A stretch of 64,000 nucleotides of DNA from an uncultured cyanobacterium (GTDB taxonomy: Bacteria; Cyanobacteriota; Cyanobacteriia; PCC-6307; Cyanobiaceae), in the NCBI GenBank assembly GCA_903823115.1, contig CAIJRN010000016.1, forward strand, positions 1-64,000, given 5' to 3'. The position numbers and the translations under genes were made by a program. A model generated the notes under the pieces. It had not been told where the DNA came from, did no database searches, and saw only the letters and a list, made by a program, of their open reading frames with translations. This document shows positions 27,201-36,264 of the stretch, piece after piece. How positions within the stretch are numbered: the stretch's first letter is position 1; every line of letters begins with the position of its first letter.

Positions 27201-29501
27201 ATGGCTCCACTCAGCCTCGAATGGATGATCGACGACGCCCAGAGGCTGGCTGAATGCCGTCACGATCATCCGTTTTCACTCCTGGGGCCCCAGGCGATCG
27301 AAGGCGGTGGCTGGGTGGTACGGGTCTGGATGCCGGATGCGGAAGGGGTGGAGCTGCTGCTGGCGGACTCCAGCCAGCTGATGCAGACCCCGAACCATCC
27401 CTGGATTTTTGAGGCTGATCTGCCCAGCGATCCCGGCAGCGGCTATCGGCTGCGGGTGCTGCGCGGCGGCATCACACACGAACAGCACGATCCCTGGGCC
27501 TTCCGCCATGAGTGGATGGGCGAACTCGATCGGCACCTGTTTGCCGAAGGCAACCACCACCACATCTGGCGGCGCATGGGCGCCCATGTGGGGGAGCGCG
27601 ATGGCATCGCCGGTGTGCAGTTCTGCCTGTGGGCACCCAATGCCCGCAGCGTCTCGGTGCTGGGCGACTTCAACAGCTGGGATGGCCGCCATCATCCGAT
27701 GCAGAAACGCCTCGGCGGCAGCTGGGAGCTGTTCATCCCCGGGCTGAAGCGCGGCGCCATCTACAAGTACGAAGTGCGGGCCCAGAACGGCCACTGCTAC
27801 CAGAAAACCGACCCCTACGGCTTCCGGGCCGAGGTGCGTCCCAACCACGGCTCGGTCGTCGATCAACTGAGCCAGTACCACTGGCACGACAGCGATTGGC
27901 TCGAGGAGCGCGACCATCGCAACCCGCTGGATCAGCCGATCTCGGTCTACGAGATGCACCTCGGCAGCTGGATGCACGCTGCTGCTGATGCCCCCTACAT
28001 CGAAGCCGATGGCACGCCACGGCCACCGGTGCCGGCGGCCGATCTCAAGCCCGGCGCCCGCCTGCTCACCTATCCGGAGCTGGCGGACAAGGTGATTCCC
28101 TACGTCAAGGATCGCGGCTTCACCCACATCGAGCTGATGCCGATTTCGGAGCATCCCTTCGATGGCTCCTGGGGGTATCAGGTGACGGGTTGGTATGCCC
28201 CCACCAGCCGCTTCGGCTCGCCCGATGAATTCCGCGCCTTCGTCGATCGCTGCCATAGCGAAGGGCTCGGCGTCATCCTCGACTGGGTGCCGGGCCACTT
28301 CCCCAAGGATGCCCACGGCCTGGCCTTCTTCGATGGAGCCCACCTCTACGAGCATGCCGATCCGCGCATCGGCGAGCACAAGGAATGGGGCACCCTGATT
28401 TTTAATTACAGCCGCAATGAAGTTCGCAACTTCCTGGTAGCCAACCTGGTGTTCTGGTTCGAGGAGTTCCACATCGACGGCATCCGTGTTGATGCGGTGG
28501 CCTCGATGCTCTACCGCGACTACCTGCGCCCCGATGGCGAATGGCTCGTCAATGAGCAAGGCGGCCGCGAGAACACCGAAGCCGTCGTCTTCCTTCAACA
28601 GGCCAATCACGTGCTGTTCCAGCACTTCCCCGGCGCCCTCTCAATCGCTGAGGAGTCGACCACCTGGCCGATGGTGACCCAACCCACGGCGATCGGGGGC
28701 CTGGGCTTCAACCTGAAATGGAACATGGGCTGGATGCACGACATGCTCGATTATTTCGAGCTCGATCCGTGGTTCCGCCAGTTCCATCAGAACAACGTGA
28801 CCTTCTCGATCTGGTATGCCTTCACCGAGAACTTCATGTTGGCCCTCAGCCATGATGAAGTGGTGCATGGCAAGAGCCATCTGCTCCACAAGATGCCCGG
28901 TGACGATTGGCAGAAGTTCGCCAATGTCAGGGCACTTCTGGCCTACATGTGGACCCATCCCGGCAAGAAGACGATCTTCATGGGCATGGAGTTCGGCCAG
29001 CGTGCCGAATGGAATGTCTGGGGTGATCTGCAGTGGGAATTGCTGAATCATGAGCCCCATCTGGGCCTGCAGCACCTGGTCGACGACCTCAACACCTTCT
29101 ACAAATCGGAGCGGGCCCTCTGGGGCGATGACTTCGACCAGTACGGCTTCCAGTGGATCGACTGCAGTGACACCACCAACTCGGTGATCAGTTTCATGCG
29201 GCGCGAGAGCAGCACGGGCCGCTGGGTGGTCGTGGTGGCGAACTTCACTCCCCAGAGCCATTCCCATTACCGGGTCGGTGTGCCGTTGGAGGGCTTCTAC
29301 GAGGAGGCCTTCAACACCGACAGCGCCCGCTACGGCGGCAGCAACCTCGGCAACCTCGGCGGCAAGTTCACCGATGCCTGGGGTCTGCACGGCTACGAGC
29401 AATCGCTGGATCTCTGCCTGCCACCCCTGAGTGTTCTGGTCCTGCGCCGCGATGAAGCTCGCAGCGCCTCCCTGGCAGCCGCCGACGCAGTGGCGGCCTG
29501 A
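27201..29501 (+). CDS. glgB: 1,4-alpha-glucan branching enzyme
   Basis: GH13 enzyme that makes alpha-1,6 branches in glycogen, the main carbon store. 766 residues: an N1 module, a CBM48 module ([25 protein letters not shown]), the catalytic barrel and a C-terminal beta domain. GH13 regions are visible: the nucleophile Asp in [13 protein letters not shown], the acid Glu in [12 protein letters not shown], and the transition-state Asp in [12 protein letters not shown]. The typical long insertion with [13 protein letters not shown] is present. It follows the DUF3887 gene by 67 bp and precedes a potassium channel. Confidence 0.97.
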   Translation: MAPLSLEWMIDDAQRLAECRHDHPFSLLGPQAIEGGGWVVRVWMPDAEGVELLLADSSQLMQTPNHPWIFEADLPSDPGSGYRLRVLRGGITHEQHDPWAFRHEWMGELDRHLFAEGNHHHIWRRMGAHVGERDGIAGVQFCLWAPNARSVSVLGDFNSWDGRHHPMQKRLGGSWELFIPGLKRGAIYKYEVRAQNGHCYQKTDPYGFRAEVRPNHGSVVDQLSQYHWHDSDWLEERDHRNPLDQPISVYEMHLGSWMHAAADAPYIEADGTPRPPVPAADLKPGARLLTYPELADKVIPYVKDRGFTHIELMPISEHPFDGSWGYQVTGWYAPTSRFGSPDEFRAFVDRCHSEGLGVILDWVPGHFPKDAHGLAFFDGAHLYEHADPRIGEHKEWGTLIFNYSRNEVRNFLVANLVFWFEEFHIDGIRVDAVASMLYRDYLRPDGEWLVNEQGGRENTEAVVFLQQANHVLFQHFPGALSIAEESTTWPMVTQPTAIGGLGFNLKWNMGWMHDMLDYFELDPWFRQFHQNNVTFSIWYAFTENFMLALSHDEVVHGKSHLLHKMPGDDWQKFANVRALLAYMWTHPGKKTIFMGMEFGQRAEWNVWGDLQWELLNHEPHLGLQHLVDDLNTFYKSERALWGDDFDQYGFQWIDCSDTTNSVISFMRRESSTGRWVVVVANFTPQSHSHYRVGVPLEGFYEEAFNTDSARYGGSNLGNLGGKFTDAWGLHGYEQSLDLCLPPLSVLVLRRDEARSASLAAADAVAA

Positions 29502-29532
29502 AGCTGAAGCCCCAGCCGCCGGTGGCCATCAC

Positions 29533-30363
29533 GTGAGCGACTCCACGAAGCCGAGGACGGGACAACGCCCAGATCAACCGGGGCAGGCTCAGCCAGCCAC
29601 CCCGGAGCGCCGCACTCCAGCCGGCAGGGTTCAACCGGCCAGGTCTGTCAGCAGCAAGCAACGGCATCGCTTCTACAACCAGCTGCTGCTGCTCTGTCTC
29701 GGGGTGATCGGCAGCTTTGCCTTGCCCGGCGGCCTCGCCCGCCTCACCTGGATCGGCTACCTGGGCCTCACCGCCCTGCTGTTCCGGCTGCCGGGGGCAG
29801 GGCGCTGGCATCGGATCCTGGCCCTGGCCTCGCTGCTGGCGGAGTTGCTCTGGCTCTGTGCCCCCCAGACCCTGCGGCTGACAGGCCTGCCCCTGCTGGT
29901 GCTGTTCACCCTGTTCATCGGCCGCAGCCTGCGGCTGCTGCTGCACGCGCTGGCCAGCGAAACGGAGGTGGATGGCCAGGTGCTCGCCGGCGCCACCGCC
30001 GGCTATCTGCTGCTGGGCATCGCCGGCGGCCTGTTGCTGACGCTGCTCGACAGCCTGCTCCCCGGGAGCTTCCGTGACAGCGTCACCGGCCTGAGCCTGA
30101 GCATGCCGGCGATCGGTTCGCTGGCCCAGGCCGGCCATCTCTGGGACCAGGGGTTTCAGCGGCTCAACTATTTCGCCTTCGTGACCCTCACCACGGTGGG
30201 CTACGGCGATGTGATCCCCACCGCGCCGGTGGTGCAGGTCGTCTGCATCGGCCTGAGTGTGGTCGGTCCCCTCTATCTCGCTCTGGTTCTGGGCCTGCTG
30301 ATCAGCCGCCTCAGTGGCGGTGCTGCCGGCAAAGCGCCCCCTCCTGACCCAGGCGCCGACTGA
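29533..30363 (+). CDS. Potassium channel family protein
   Basis: 276 residues from the GTG at 29533. After a basic, Pro/Gln-rich tail of about 37 residues there are several hydrophobic helices; the last pair surrounds a pore loop with the K+ selectivity filter in FVTLTTVGYGDVIPTAP (about 225-240). The two-helix pore module follows about four other helices, so the layout may be a degenerate 6TM channel without the S4 Arg array. No RCK/TrkA-N regulatory domain is present. It lies 31 bp after glgB and converges on the TolC gene, the stops being 7 bp apart. Confidence 0.85.
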   Translation: MSDSTKPRTGQRPDQPGQAQPATPERRTPAGRVQPARSVSSKQRHRFYNQLLLLCLGVIGSFALPGGLARLTWIGYLGLTALLFRLPGAGRWHRILALASLLAELLWLCAPQTLRLTGLPLLVLFTLFIGRSLRLLLHALASETEVDGQVLAGATAGYLLLGIAGGLLLTLLDSLLPGSFRDSVTGLSLSMPAIGSLAQAGHLWDQGFQRLNYFAFVTLTTVGYGDVIPTAPVVQVVCIGLSVVGPLYLALVLGLLISRLSGGAAGKAPPPDPGAD

Positions 30364-30370
30364 ACGCGGT

Positions 30371-32050
30371 TCAGCTGGCGGGCGGAGAGGCGTTGGCCCC
30401 ACCGGTCTCCCGCTCCAGCACGGCCCAGTCGATGGCCTGGCGGGTCAGGGCCGTCAGCAGGGAAGCCCGAGAGGCCTGCAGATCCCGCTGCACCAGCAGC
30501 ACCTCGGTGAGGGGATCCACCTGGGCGCGGTAGCGCAGCCGGGCATCGCCAAGGGCACGTTGCTGGGCGATCACGGCCTCGCGAGCGGCGGCGATCACGG
30601 TGGCTGAACCCTGCAGCGACGCCCAGGCCCGGCTGACATCCTGGCGAATCTGCTGCCGGGCCAGATCTTCGTCAGCCTGCAACAGATCTCCCTGACGCTC
30701 AGCAACAGCGGCGCTGGAGGCGGAACGGCCGCCATCCCAGAGCGGCTGGCGCAGCAGCAGCGCTGCCCCCCAGTTGTAAAACGAGCCGGACGCCGCACCG
30801 CTCTGCTCCAGGTTCGGCAACGGCAGCGATTGGGAACCGCTGAGCCGTCCAGCCTGCTGCAACGCCGGCACGCTCAGCTGATCGCCGCTGTAGCCGGCGC
30901 CGGCCACCAGGTTCAAGGAGGGATAGAGCAGGGCCCGAGCAGCGCGGGCCTGGGAGCGCTGGCTCTGCTGCTGGAGCCGCAAGGCCTCCAGCAAGGGGCG
31001 TCCCCGCAGGGCGTGCTCGACGCTGTCCTGCAGATTGAGCGGCCAGAGCGGCTGCTCCTCGATCGGATCGGCCGCCAGCGGCCCTGCCGCCAGTGGCAGA
31101 TCCAGCAGGGTGGCGAGCTGCTGCCGCTGGGCCAGCAGCTGGGCTTCCACTTCCGCCAGCCCCTGGCGATCGGCCGCCTGCAGGGCCCGGGAGCGCAGCA
31201 GATCGATCTGGGCCGCCAGGCCGCGGCGGTGGATGGCCTGCACGTCAGCTTCCAGGGCGGTGGAGGCCTGCAGAGCGGCCTGCCAGACCGGCACCAGGGC
31301 CTGGCTCAACTGCAATTGCCGGTAGGTGCTGATCAATTCAAAGCGCACCTGTCGTTCGCTCTCCAGGCGGGAGGCACGGCTGGCCGCCTCCTGGGAGCTG
31401 CTGGCGGCCACTTCGGCCAGCTGACGCAGGGGCAGCAGATTGGCGTTGAGCACCACGCCGGCGTTGCCGAAGCTGTTGCGCAACACGGCATAGCCGTTCT
31501 GCTGCAGGGACAGGGTGAGGTCCCCGAGGGTGGGCAGGTTGGTGAGCACCCCCACCGACGTGCCCACCTGGGTGTAACTGCCCAGTCCGATCAGGTTGAG
31601 CTCAGGTCGCAGCAGCGAGCGGTTCAGAGCTGTGACGGCCCCATCCCGGGCCAGCTGGCGATCGGCACGCACCAGGCGCAGGGACACCGCCAGCCCCTGG
31701 TCCAGCACCTGGCTGAGGCTGAGGCCGAGGGGATCCGCCGGCGACGTTCGGGCGGCCCCAGGGGTCGGCTGGGCTGAGGCGGGCGGCTGGGCGACCAGGG
31801 GTGAGCGGCTCGCCGAGGGGGTAGGCGCCGAGGAGAACGACCGAGCCGCGGCCAAGGGCGCTGGTGACAGCGCCGGGGAGGCGGCACAAGCGGGCCCTGC
31901 CGACAACGCCAGGGCCAGGCCCACTGGCATGCCGCCAGCCAGCGGCCCCAGGGCCCGGACGAGACGCAGCGGCCGCCAGCAGGACTGATCCGATCCGGAA
32001 CCTTGCGACACAGCAGGTGGGGCTGGAGACAGCCCATGGGGTCGCTGCAC
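30371..32050 (-). CDS. TolC-family outer-membrane efflux protein
   Basis: Outer-membrane channel-tunnel subunit for tripartite efflux or type I secretion. About 559 residues if it starts at the GTG at 32050; the frame stays open further upstream (ATG at 32191, 606 residues). A signal peptide around GLALALSAGPACAA is followed by a Pro/Ala/Ser-rich linker and then two OEP repeats of long alpha-helical hairpins (about 160-340 and 360-550) with the characteristic ALxxNPxLxAxR-like and QPLWDGGRSASSAAVAERQ segments. It is divergently transcribed from an HlyD adaptor and FUSC-like transporter, and is probably their outer-membrane partner. Confidence 0.85.
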   Translation of the reverse strand: MQRPHGLSPAPPAVSQGSGSDQSCWRPLRLVRALGPLAGGMPVGLALALSAGPACAASPALSPAPLAAARSFSSAPTPSASRSPLVAQPPASAQPTPGAARTSPADPLGLSLSQVLDQGLAVSLRLVRADRQLARDGAVTALNRSLLRPELNLIGLGSYTQVGTSVGVLTNLPTLGDLTLSLQQNGYAVLRNSFGNAGVVLNANLLPLRQLAEVAASSSQEAASRASRLESERQVRFELISTYRQLQLSQALVPVWQAALQASTALEADVQAIHRRGLAAQIDLLRSRALQAADRQGLAEVEAQLLAQRQQLATLLDLPLAAGPLAADPIEEQPLWPLNLQDSVEHALRGRPLLEALRLQQQSQRSQARAARALLYPSLNLVAGAGYSGDQLSVPALQQAGRLSGSQSLPLPNLEQSGAASGSFYNWGAALLLRQPLWDGGRSASSAAVAERQGDLLQADEDLARQQIRQDVSRAWASLQGSATVIAAAREAVIAQQRALGDARLRYRAQVDPLTEVLLVQRDLQASRASLLTALTRQAIDWAVLERETGGANASPPAS

Positions 32051-32415
32051 GACCAATCGTCGGGCCTGCAACCATGCTGTCCGGATCGAGTCCAATCCCG
32101 ACCAGAGCGATCCGATCGGATCGGCCTCAAGCCAGGCAAAGCCCGCCGCGGCTTCCGGCGAGGCCAACAGCCCTGCTCCTTCAAGTCCCATCCCTTCATG
32201 CCGTGCCTCGACAAGCCGTGCCTCGACAAGCCCTGGGAACCAGGGGAGCCGGGGTTCAGGCGACGCCTGGTGGACGCCAGGACAGCACCGCCCTGGAGCT
32301 AGCCGCCCTGGAGCAAACGGTGGCGCCATCGGCAGAGCAGTTCGGCAACGGAACCGGATCGGTGGCACGACCTTAGGGCTCGTTCGCCTACGATCCTGCC
32401 CAGGTTGATGGGTCC
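32051..32415 (-). promoter_or_regulatory. Divergent spacer between the TolC and HlyD genes
   Basis: 365 bp if TolC starts at 32050. It should carry both promoters; none is clear. It contains a perfect 15-bp tandem duplication (separate entry). The frame remains open on the minus strand through this region, so part may be an N-terminal extension of the TolC protein. Confidence 0.4.
32201..32230. repeat. Perfect tandem duplication of 15 bp
   Basis: CCGTGCCTCGACAAG occurs twice back to back at 32201-32215 and 32216-32230. A 15-bp unit preserves frame; on the minus strand it would encode the pentapeptide LVEAR twice, upstream of the likely TolC start. Confidence 0.85.
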
Positions 32416-33669
32416 ATGGCGGAAGCAGCGCTCTCCCCCTTGTCCCGTCTGTACAGGGCAACCCCAGTGCTGCTGGTGGCGGCTCTCAGCCTCGTCTGGG
32501 CGAGCCGTCCGAGCATTGGTGTGGTGGTGCGCGGCATGGGCGTGCTGGCGCCCCCCGGTGATCGCCGCGGCCTCTATGCCCGTGGCGCCGGAGAGGTGCA
32601 ACAGCTCAAGGTGCGGGTCGGCGAGCAGGTGCAGCTCGGCCAGCTGCTGATCACCCTCAGCCAGGTTGGCCAGAATGCCGCGGGGGCGGGTGGTCCCTCC
32701 ACCAGTCCCCAGCTGCGCCAGGCCCGCCAGGCCGCCCTCGACCAGCAGTTTCTGGTGCAGGAGGCCCAATCCAGATCCCTTGACGCCCAGATGCGATCCC
32801 TGGAGCAACGCCGTCAGCAGATCACCACCACCAACCAGCCGGTGGGGCAACAACTCAAGGCCCTCGACGAGCTGCGCCGGGATGATGTCGTCGCCCGCTA
32901 CAGCCCGCTCTGGGTGAGCGCCCAGGATCTGTGGTTGCGCAATCGGGCCGACCTCAGTGCCCTGCAGGCTCGCCAGGCGGAGCTGATCGCCCAGCGGTCG
33001 GCGCTGGCAGCCCAGAAGGCGGAACTCCAGGCTCAGCGTGCGGCCCTAGCCAGCGAAACCGTTGGCCAGCAGGTGTTCGCTCCGGTGGCGGGTCGGCTGC
33101 TGGATCTGGCGGTGCTGCCGGGCCAGCCGGTGGCGCCCGGCCAGAAACTGGGCAGCATCGCCCTGGCCGATCGCCACGGCGAGCGGCTGGCGATCGTGCT
33201 GTTCACCGCCGCCGACGCCAGTCGCCTGCGGGTAGGCGACGAGGTGCATCTCAATCCCCAATTGCTCAGCCGCGACAGTTTCGGCAGCGCCGAGCAGCGC
33301 TATGGCCTGGTGCCCGGGCGTTTGATCAGCCTGTCCAGAGACAGCGTCGAGGGGCCCGATGTCGCGGCCCAGGTGGGCAGCCAGGAGGAGGCCGCCAATC
33401 TGATGGCCAGCGCCCGCCAGCGCTCCTTCGGCGACGGCGGCGATCTGACCAGCCAGTTACCCGGCCGGGTGGGGGCGCCGCTGGTGCTGGCGGTGGTGCG
33501 GCTGGAGGCAGCGGCCACCCCCACCGGCCTGGCCTGGACCCTGGGCAGCGGGCCAGACCGGCCCCTGCCCCAACGCACCCCCGCCGAAGTCGAGGCCGAG
33601 GTGGAAACCAGGGCACCCCTGGGTTATCTGCTGCCGTTCTGGCGCTGGATGAGCGGATCGCGCCCATGA
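32416..33669 (+). CDS. HlyD/AaeA-type membrane fusion (periplasmic adaptor) protein
   Basis: 417 residues. One N-terminal membrane helix (ATPVLLVAALSLVWA), a split lipoyl/barrel-sandwich domain (GVLAPPGDRRGLYARGAGEVQQLKVRVGEQVQLGQLL and later VFAPVAGRLLDLAVLPGQPVAPGQKLG), a central alpha-helical coiled-coil hairpin (about 95-215, rich in Gln/Arg/Leu/Ala) and a C-terminal beta-barrel. Such adaptors bridge an inner-membrane transporter to TolC. Its stop overlaps the next ATG (ATGA), and the following gene overlaps a FUSC-like transporter, so the three are translated together. Confidence 0.85.
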   Translation: MAEAALSPLSRLYRATPVLLVAALSLVWASRPSIGVVVRGMGVLAPPGDRRGLYARGAGEVQQLKVRVGEQVQLGQLLITLSQVGQNAAGAGGPSTSPQLRQARQAALDQQFLVQEAQSRSLDAQMRSLEQRRQQITTTNQPVGQQLKALDELRRDDVVARYSPLWVSAQDLWLRNRADLSALQARQAELIAQRSALAAQKAELQAQRAALASETVGQQVFAPVAGRLLDLAVLPGQPVAPGQKLGSIALADRHGERLAIVLFTAADASRLRVGDEVHLNPQLLSRDSFGSAEQRYGLVPGRLISLSRDSVEGPDVAAQVGSQEEAANLMASARQRSFGDGGDLTSQLPGRVGAPLVLAVVRLEAAATPTGLAWTLGSGPDRPLPQRTPAEVEAEVETRAPLGYLLPFWRWMSGSRP

Positions 33670-33860
33670 AATTTCCCGTACTCAACCGCCAACGACGCCA
33701 GGCCCTGCTGCTCCCATGGCTGCAGCCGTGGCCCTGGGTGAGTCTGGTGCTGCTGCTCCTCTGCAGCCGCACCGAACCGCCGCGGCTGTGGTTCTGGCTG
33801 GCGCTGCTGTTGATCAGCCTGCTGGTGGGGTTGCTGCAGAGCCAGGCGCGCCGCCCTTGA
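33666..33860 (+). CDS. Small two-helix membrane protein (AaeX-like position)
   Basis: 64 residues: a basic N-terminus (MKFPVLNRQRRQ), two hydrophobic helices (about 18-33 and 40-58) and a short basic tail. It overlaps the HlyD gene by 4 bp and the FUSC-like gene by 4 bp, so it is plainly part of the pump operon. In E. coli the aaeXAB operon likewise includes a tiny two-helix protein (AaeX, DUF1656), but gene order differs and I see no sequence signature that proves homology. Confidence 0.7.
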   Translation: MKFPVLNRQRRQALLLPWLQPWPWVSLVLLLLCSRTEPPRLWFWLALLLISLLVGLLQSQARRP

Positions 33861-35014
33861 GCAGCCCGGTCGAAACGGATGATTCGCTCCCGGGGCGCGC
33901 ACCGGGCCAAGCGACCCTGGCCCTGAGACTGGTGCTGGTGGTGGGACTGGCCGGCGCCCTGACCTGGGCGATCTGCAGGAGCTTCGGCCTGGGTGGGGCC
34001 ACCGCCTATGGCGTCGTGGTGGCGGCCCTGATCATCCGTCCCCGCTTCGATCGCTGGCCGCCGGCGGTGTTCGTGTTACTGCCCGTGGTGATCACCATGG
34101 GCCTGGCCCTTGGCACGGTGCTGAAACCCCTGCTGCAGGGGCCGCCGGTGTGGCAGTTCGCGGTGGTCACCGCCTGCGCCCAGATCCTGGGCCAGGCCCT
34201 GCCCGACAAATTGCTGCTGGTGCGCAACATCCTGGCGGTGCTGGCGGTGCTGCCCCTGCTCAGCGCCAATGCCACCTGGCTCGGCGCCTGGCAGCAGCTC
34301 CTGGCGGTGATCATCGGCCTGGCGGTGGGGGCCCTGTTGCAGGCGGCTCTGCGGCTACCGGGGGAAGGCGGCCAGCCGGAGCCGGAGCTGGCCATGCCGT
34401 CCCGCAGCCTGGCCGCACGGTTTGCCGACCCGTTTTTCTGGCGCAAGCTGGTGATCTCCACCCTGGCCCTGAGCATCGGCCTGGGAGTGGGGGCGGTGGA
34501 TCCCAAATATCTCTACTTCGGCGTCGTGTTGCTGCTCAACGACAGCCTCGGCGCCACCCTGGGCCGGGTGAGGGATCGCATGGTGGGCGTCAGCCTGGGG
34601 GTGTTGATGCCCTGGTTGGTGTTCAACACCCTGGGGGTCAACAGTGTGGCGGTGGCCCTGGTCATGGGAGGCACCACCGCCCTGGTGCTGGCCTTTGGCC
34701 TGGAGGCCCACCTGCGCACGGCCCTGATCTCCAGCGGTGTCACCTTCGTGGGCTACGGCGCCCTGACGGATTGGTATGTCCCCAGCCGCTGGATCGACTA
34801 CCTGCTGGGCAGCGCTCTGGCCCTGCTGGTCTGTCTGCTGGTGCGCCCCGTTTCGGCCCTGCGGCGCTTCCGGCAGCTGGCGGACACGGATCGGACTCTG
34901 ACCGCTGATCTCTCGCCCGAGCTGGCCAGGCTGCTGCCGAGCGCCCTCGAAGAGGCGCGGGTGCTGGGCCAGGAACGGGAGTTCCGCCAGCTGCTGGCCC
35001 GACTGCAAGGCTGA
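33857..35014 (+). CDS. FUSC-like inner-membrane transporter
   Basis: 385 residues from a TTG at 33857 that overlaps the previous stop. About ten hydrophobic helices in two similar halves: ALRLVLVVGLAGALTWAICRSFG opens the first, RKLVISTLALSIGLGVG the second. The stretch VLLLNDSLGATLGRVRDRMVGVSLGVLM is typical of the FUSC/aromatic-acid exporter superfamily (AaeB, YccS), where a conserved Arg-containing helix follows the fifth helix. The roughly 650-residue AaeB also has large cytoplasmic domains; here only a short tail of about 60 residues remains. With the HlyD adaptor and TolC it forms a plausible complete efflux pump; the substrate is unknown. Confidence 0.72.
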   Translation: MSSPVETDDSLPGRAPGQATLALRLVLVVGLAGALTWAICRSFGLGGATAYGVVVAALIIRPRFDRWPPAVFVLLPVVITMGLALGTVLKPLLQGPPVWQFAVVTACAQILGQALPDKLLLVRNILAVLAVLPLLSANATWLGAWQQLLAVIIGLAVGALLQAALRLPGEGGQPEPELAMPSRSLAARFADPFFWRKLVISTLALSIGLGVGAVDPKYLYFGVVLLLNDSLGATLGRVRDRMVGVSLGVLMPWLVFNTLGVNSVAVALVMGGTTALVLAFGLEAHLRTALISSGVTFVGYGALTDWYVPSRWIDYLLGSALALLVCLLVRPVSALRRFRQLADTDRTLTADLSPELARLLPSALEEARVLGQEREFRQLLARLQG

Positions 35015-35034
35015 GTCCGGGAGATCCAACGCAG

Positions 35035-35067
35035 AAAAGCTCGCCAACGGAGGTTGATGCGGCGAGC
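35035..35067 (-). terminator. Rho-independent terminator of the lipoprotein-mscS operon
   Basis: On the minus strand a 7-bp stem GGCTCGCC-side/GGCGAGC-side (35061-35067 with 35039-35045) with a 15-nt loop is followed by TTTT (35038-35035), ten bases past the mscS stop. Confidence 0.6.
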
Positions 35068-35076
35068 CAAGCCCAT

Positions 35077-36264
35077 TCAGCAGGGCGGATCCACACCCCG
35101 ATCAGCAAAGCTCCGGCAGATCGCCAGCCTCAACGCCGCACTCACGGCCCCCGCCCGCAGCGGATCGTTCACGGCCACCGTCAGACTGTAGAGATAGGTA
35201 TCCGGACCGAACTCCTGCAGCCTCGCCTGGGGGGGAGGATCGGCCAGCACCTCGGCCAGGGATGCCGCGATCGCTTCCAGCACCGCCACAATCTGATCGG
35301 GGGGCCAGCGACGCGGCACGCCCAGGTTGATCGTGAGGCGGCGCAGCCGATCGCTGTGGGTGTAGGTGGTGGTGGAGGTGGTGAAAAAGGTCTGATTCGG
35401 CACCACCAACTCGGCGTTGTCACTGCCGCGCCAGAGGGTGGTGGCCCGGGGTCCGAGCCGGCGCACCTCGCAGGCCTCGCCGTCATGGATCAGCACTTCA
35501 CCGGGCCGCACCGAGCCCTCGATCAGCAGCCACAGGCCACTGACGATGTTGGAGAACACCTCCTTGATCCCGAAGCCCAGGCCCACGGAAAAGCCACCGG
35601 CGATGGCGAGCAGCCCGGTCTGGTTGATGCCCAGCCGCTGCAGCGCCCAGATCAGACCGAGAACCACAATGGTGTACTGCAGAATCTGATCCAGGGCCCG
35701 GCGGCTGCCCTCACTGAGGCTCAGGGAGTGCTTCAGCAGGCTGCTCAACCAGGCGGACGGCAAGGGCATGCCCACCATCAGCAGGTAGAGGATGGCCAGC
35801 ACCTGGGCCAGATCGCCGAAACTGATGGCACTGCCGAACCAGATCCCCAGAGGCAGGCTGGCCAGATCCTGGACGCTGCCCAGGGCTTCCAGCACCTGCA
35901 GCAGCACCACGGTGAAGAAGCAGGGCCGCAGCAAACGGCTGACCAGGAGCTGGTACTCGGCCTGCGGCAGGCGGGGCTTGAACACCCGCCGTTCCAGCAG
36001 GCCGAGCAGCAGCCAGCCGAGGCTGACTTCGGCTGCCAGCACCACCAGCCCCGATCGCTGCCCTGCCAGCAGCAGCAGCAGGGCCATCGGCAGCAGGCTG
36101 GCCAGCAGCAGCAAAGCCCAGGGCCAACGCCGCAGGGCCCAGCCATGGCGCCGGACCTGCAGCACCAGCAACACCGCGCCGCCAATCAGCAGCAGCTGGA
36201 CGAGAACGAAGGGACGATGCAGGTAGGCCAGCCAGGCCAGCACCACGTCGAGCAGCACGCTCAT
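35077..36264 (-). CDS. MscS-family mechanosensitive channel
   Basis: 395 residues. Five or so membrane helices; the pore-lining helix is IAGGFSVGLGFGIKEVFSNIVSGL (about 210-233), where small-residue packing is typical of MscS TM3. The beta domain follows with LLIEGSVRPGEVLIHDGEACEVRRLGPRATTLWRGSDNAELVVPNQ, then an alpha/beta C-terminal domain. Such channels open under membrane tension or, in some families, on ligand binding. Its ATG overlaps the stop of the upstream solute-binding lipoprotein (ATGA), so the two are translated together. A terminator follows. Confidence 0.93.
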   Translation of the reverse strand: MSVLLDVVLAWLAYLHRPFVLVQLLLIGGAVLLVLQVRRHGWALRRWPWALLLLASLLPMALLLLLAGQRSGLVVLAAEVSLGWLLLGLLERRVFKPRLPQAEYQLLVSRLLRPCFFTVVLLQVLEALGSVQDLASLPLGIWFGSAISFGDLAQVLAILYLLMVGMPLPSAWLSSLLKHSLSLSEGSRRALDQILQYTIVVLGLIWALQRLGINQTGLLAIAGGFSVGLGFGIKEVFSNIVSGLWLLIEGSVRPGEVLIHDGEACEVRRLGPRATTLWRGSDNAELVVPNQTFFTTSTTTYTHSDRLRRLTINLGVPRRWPPDQIVAVLEAIAASLAEVLADPPPQARLQEFGPDTYLYSLTVAVNDPLRAGAVSAALRLAICRSFADRGVDPPC

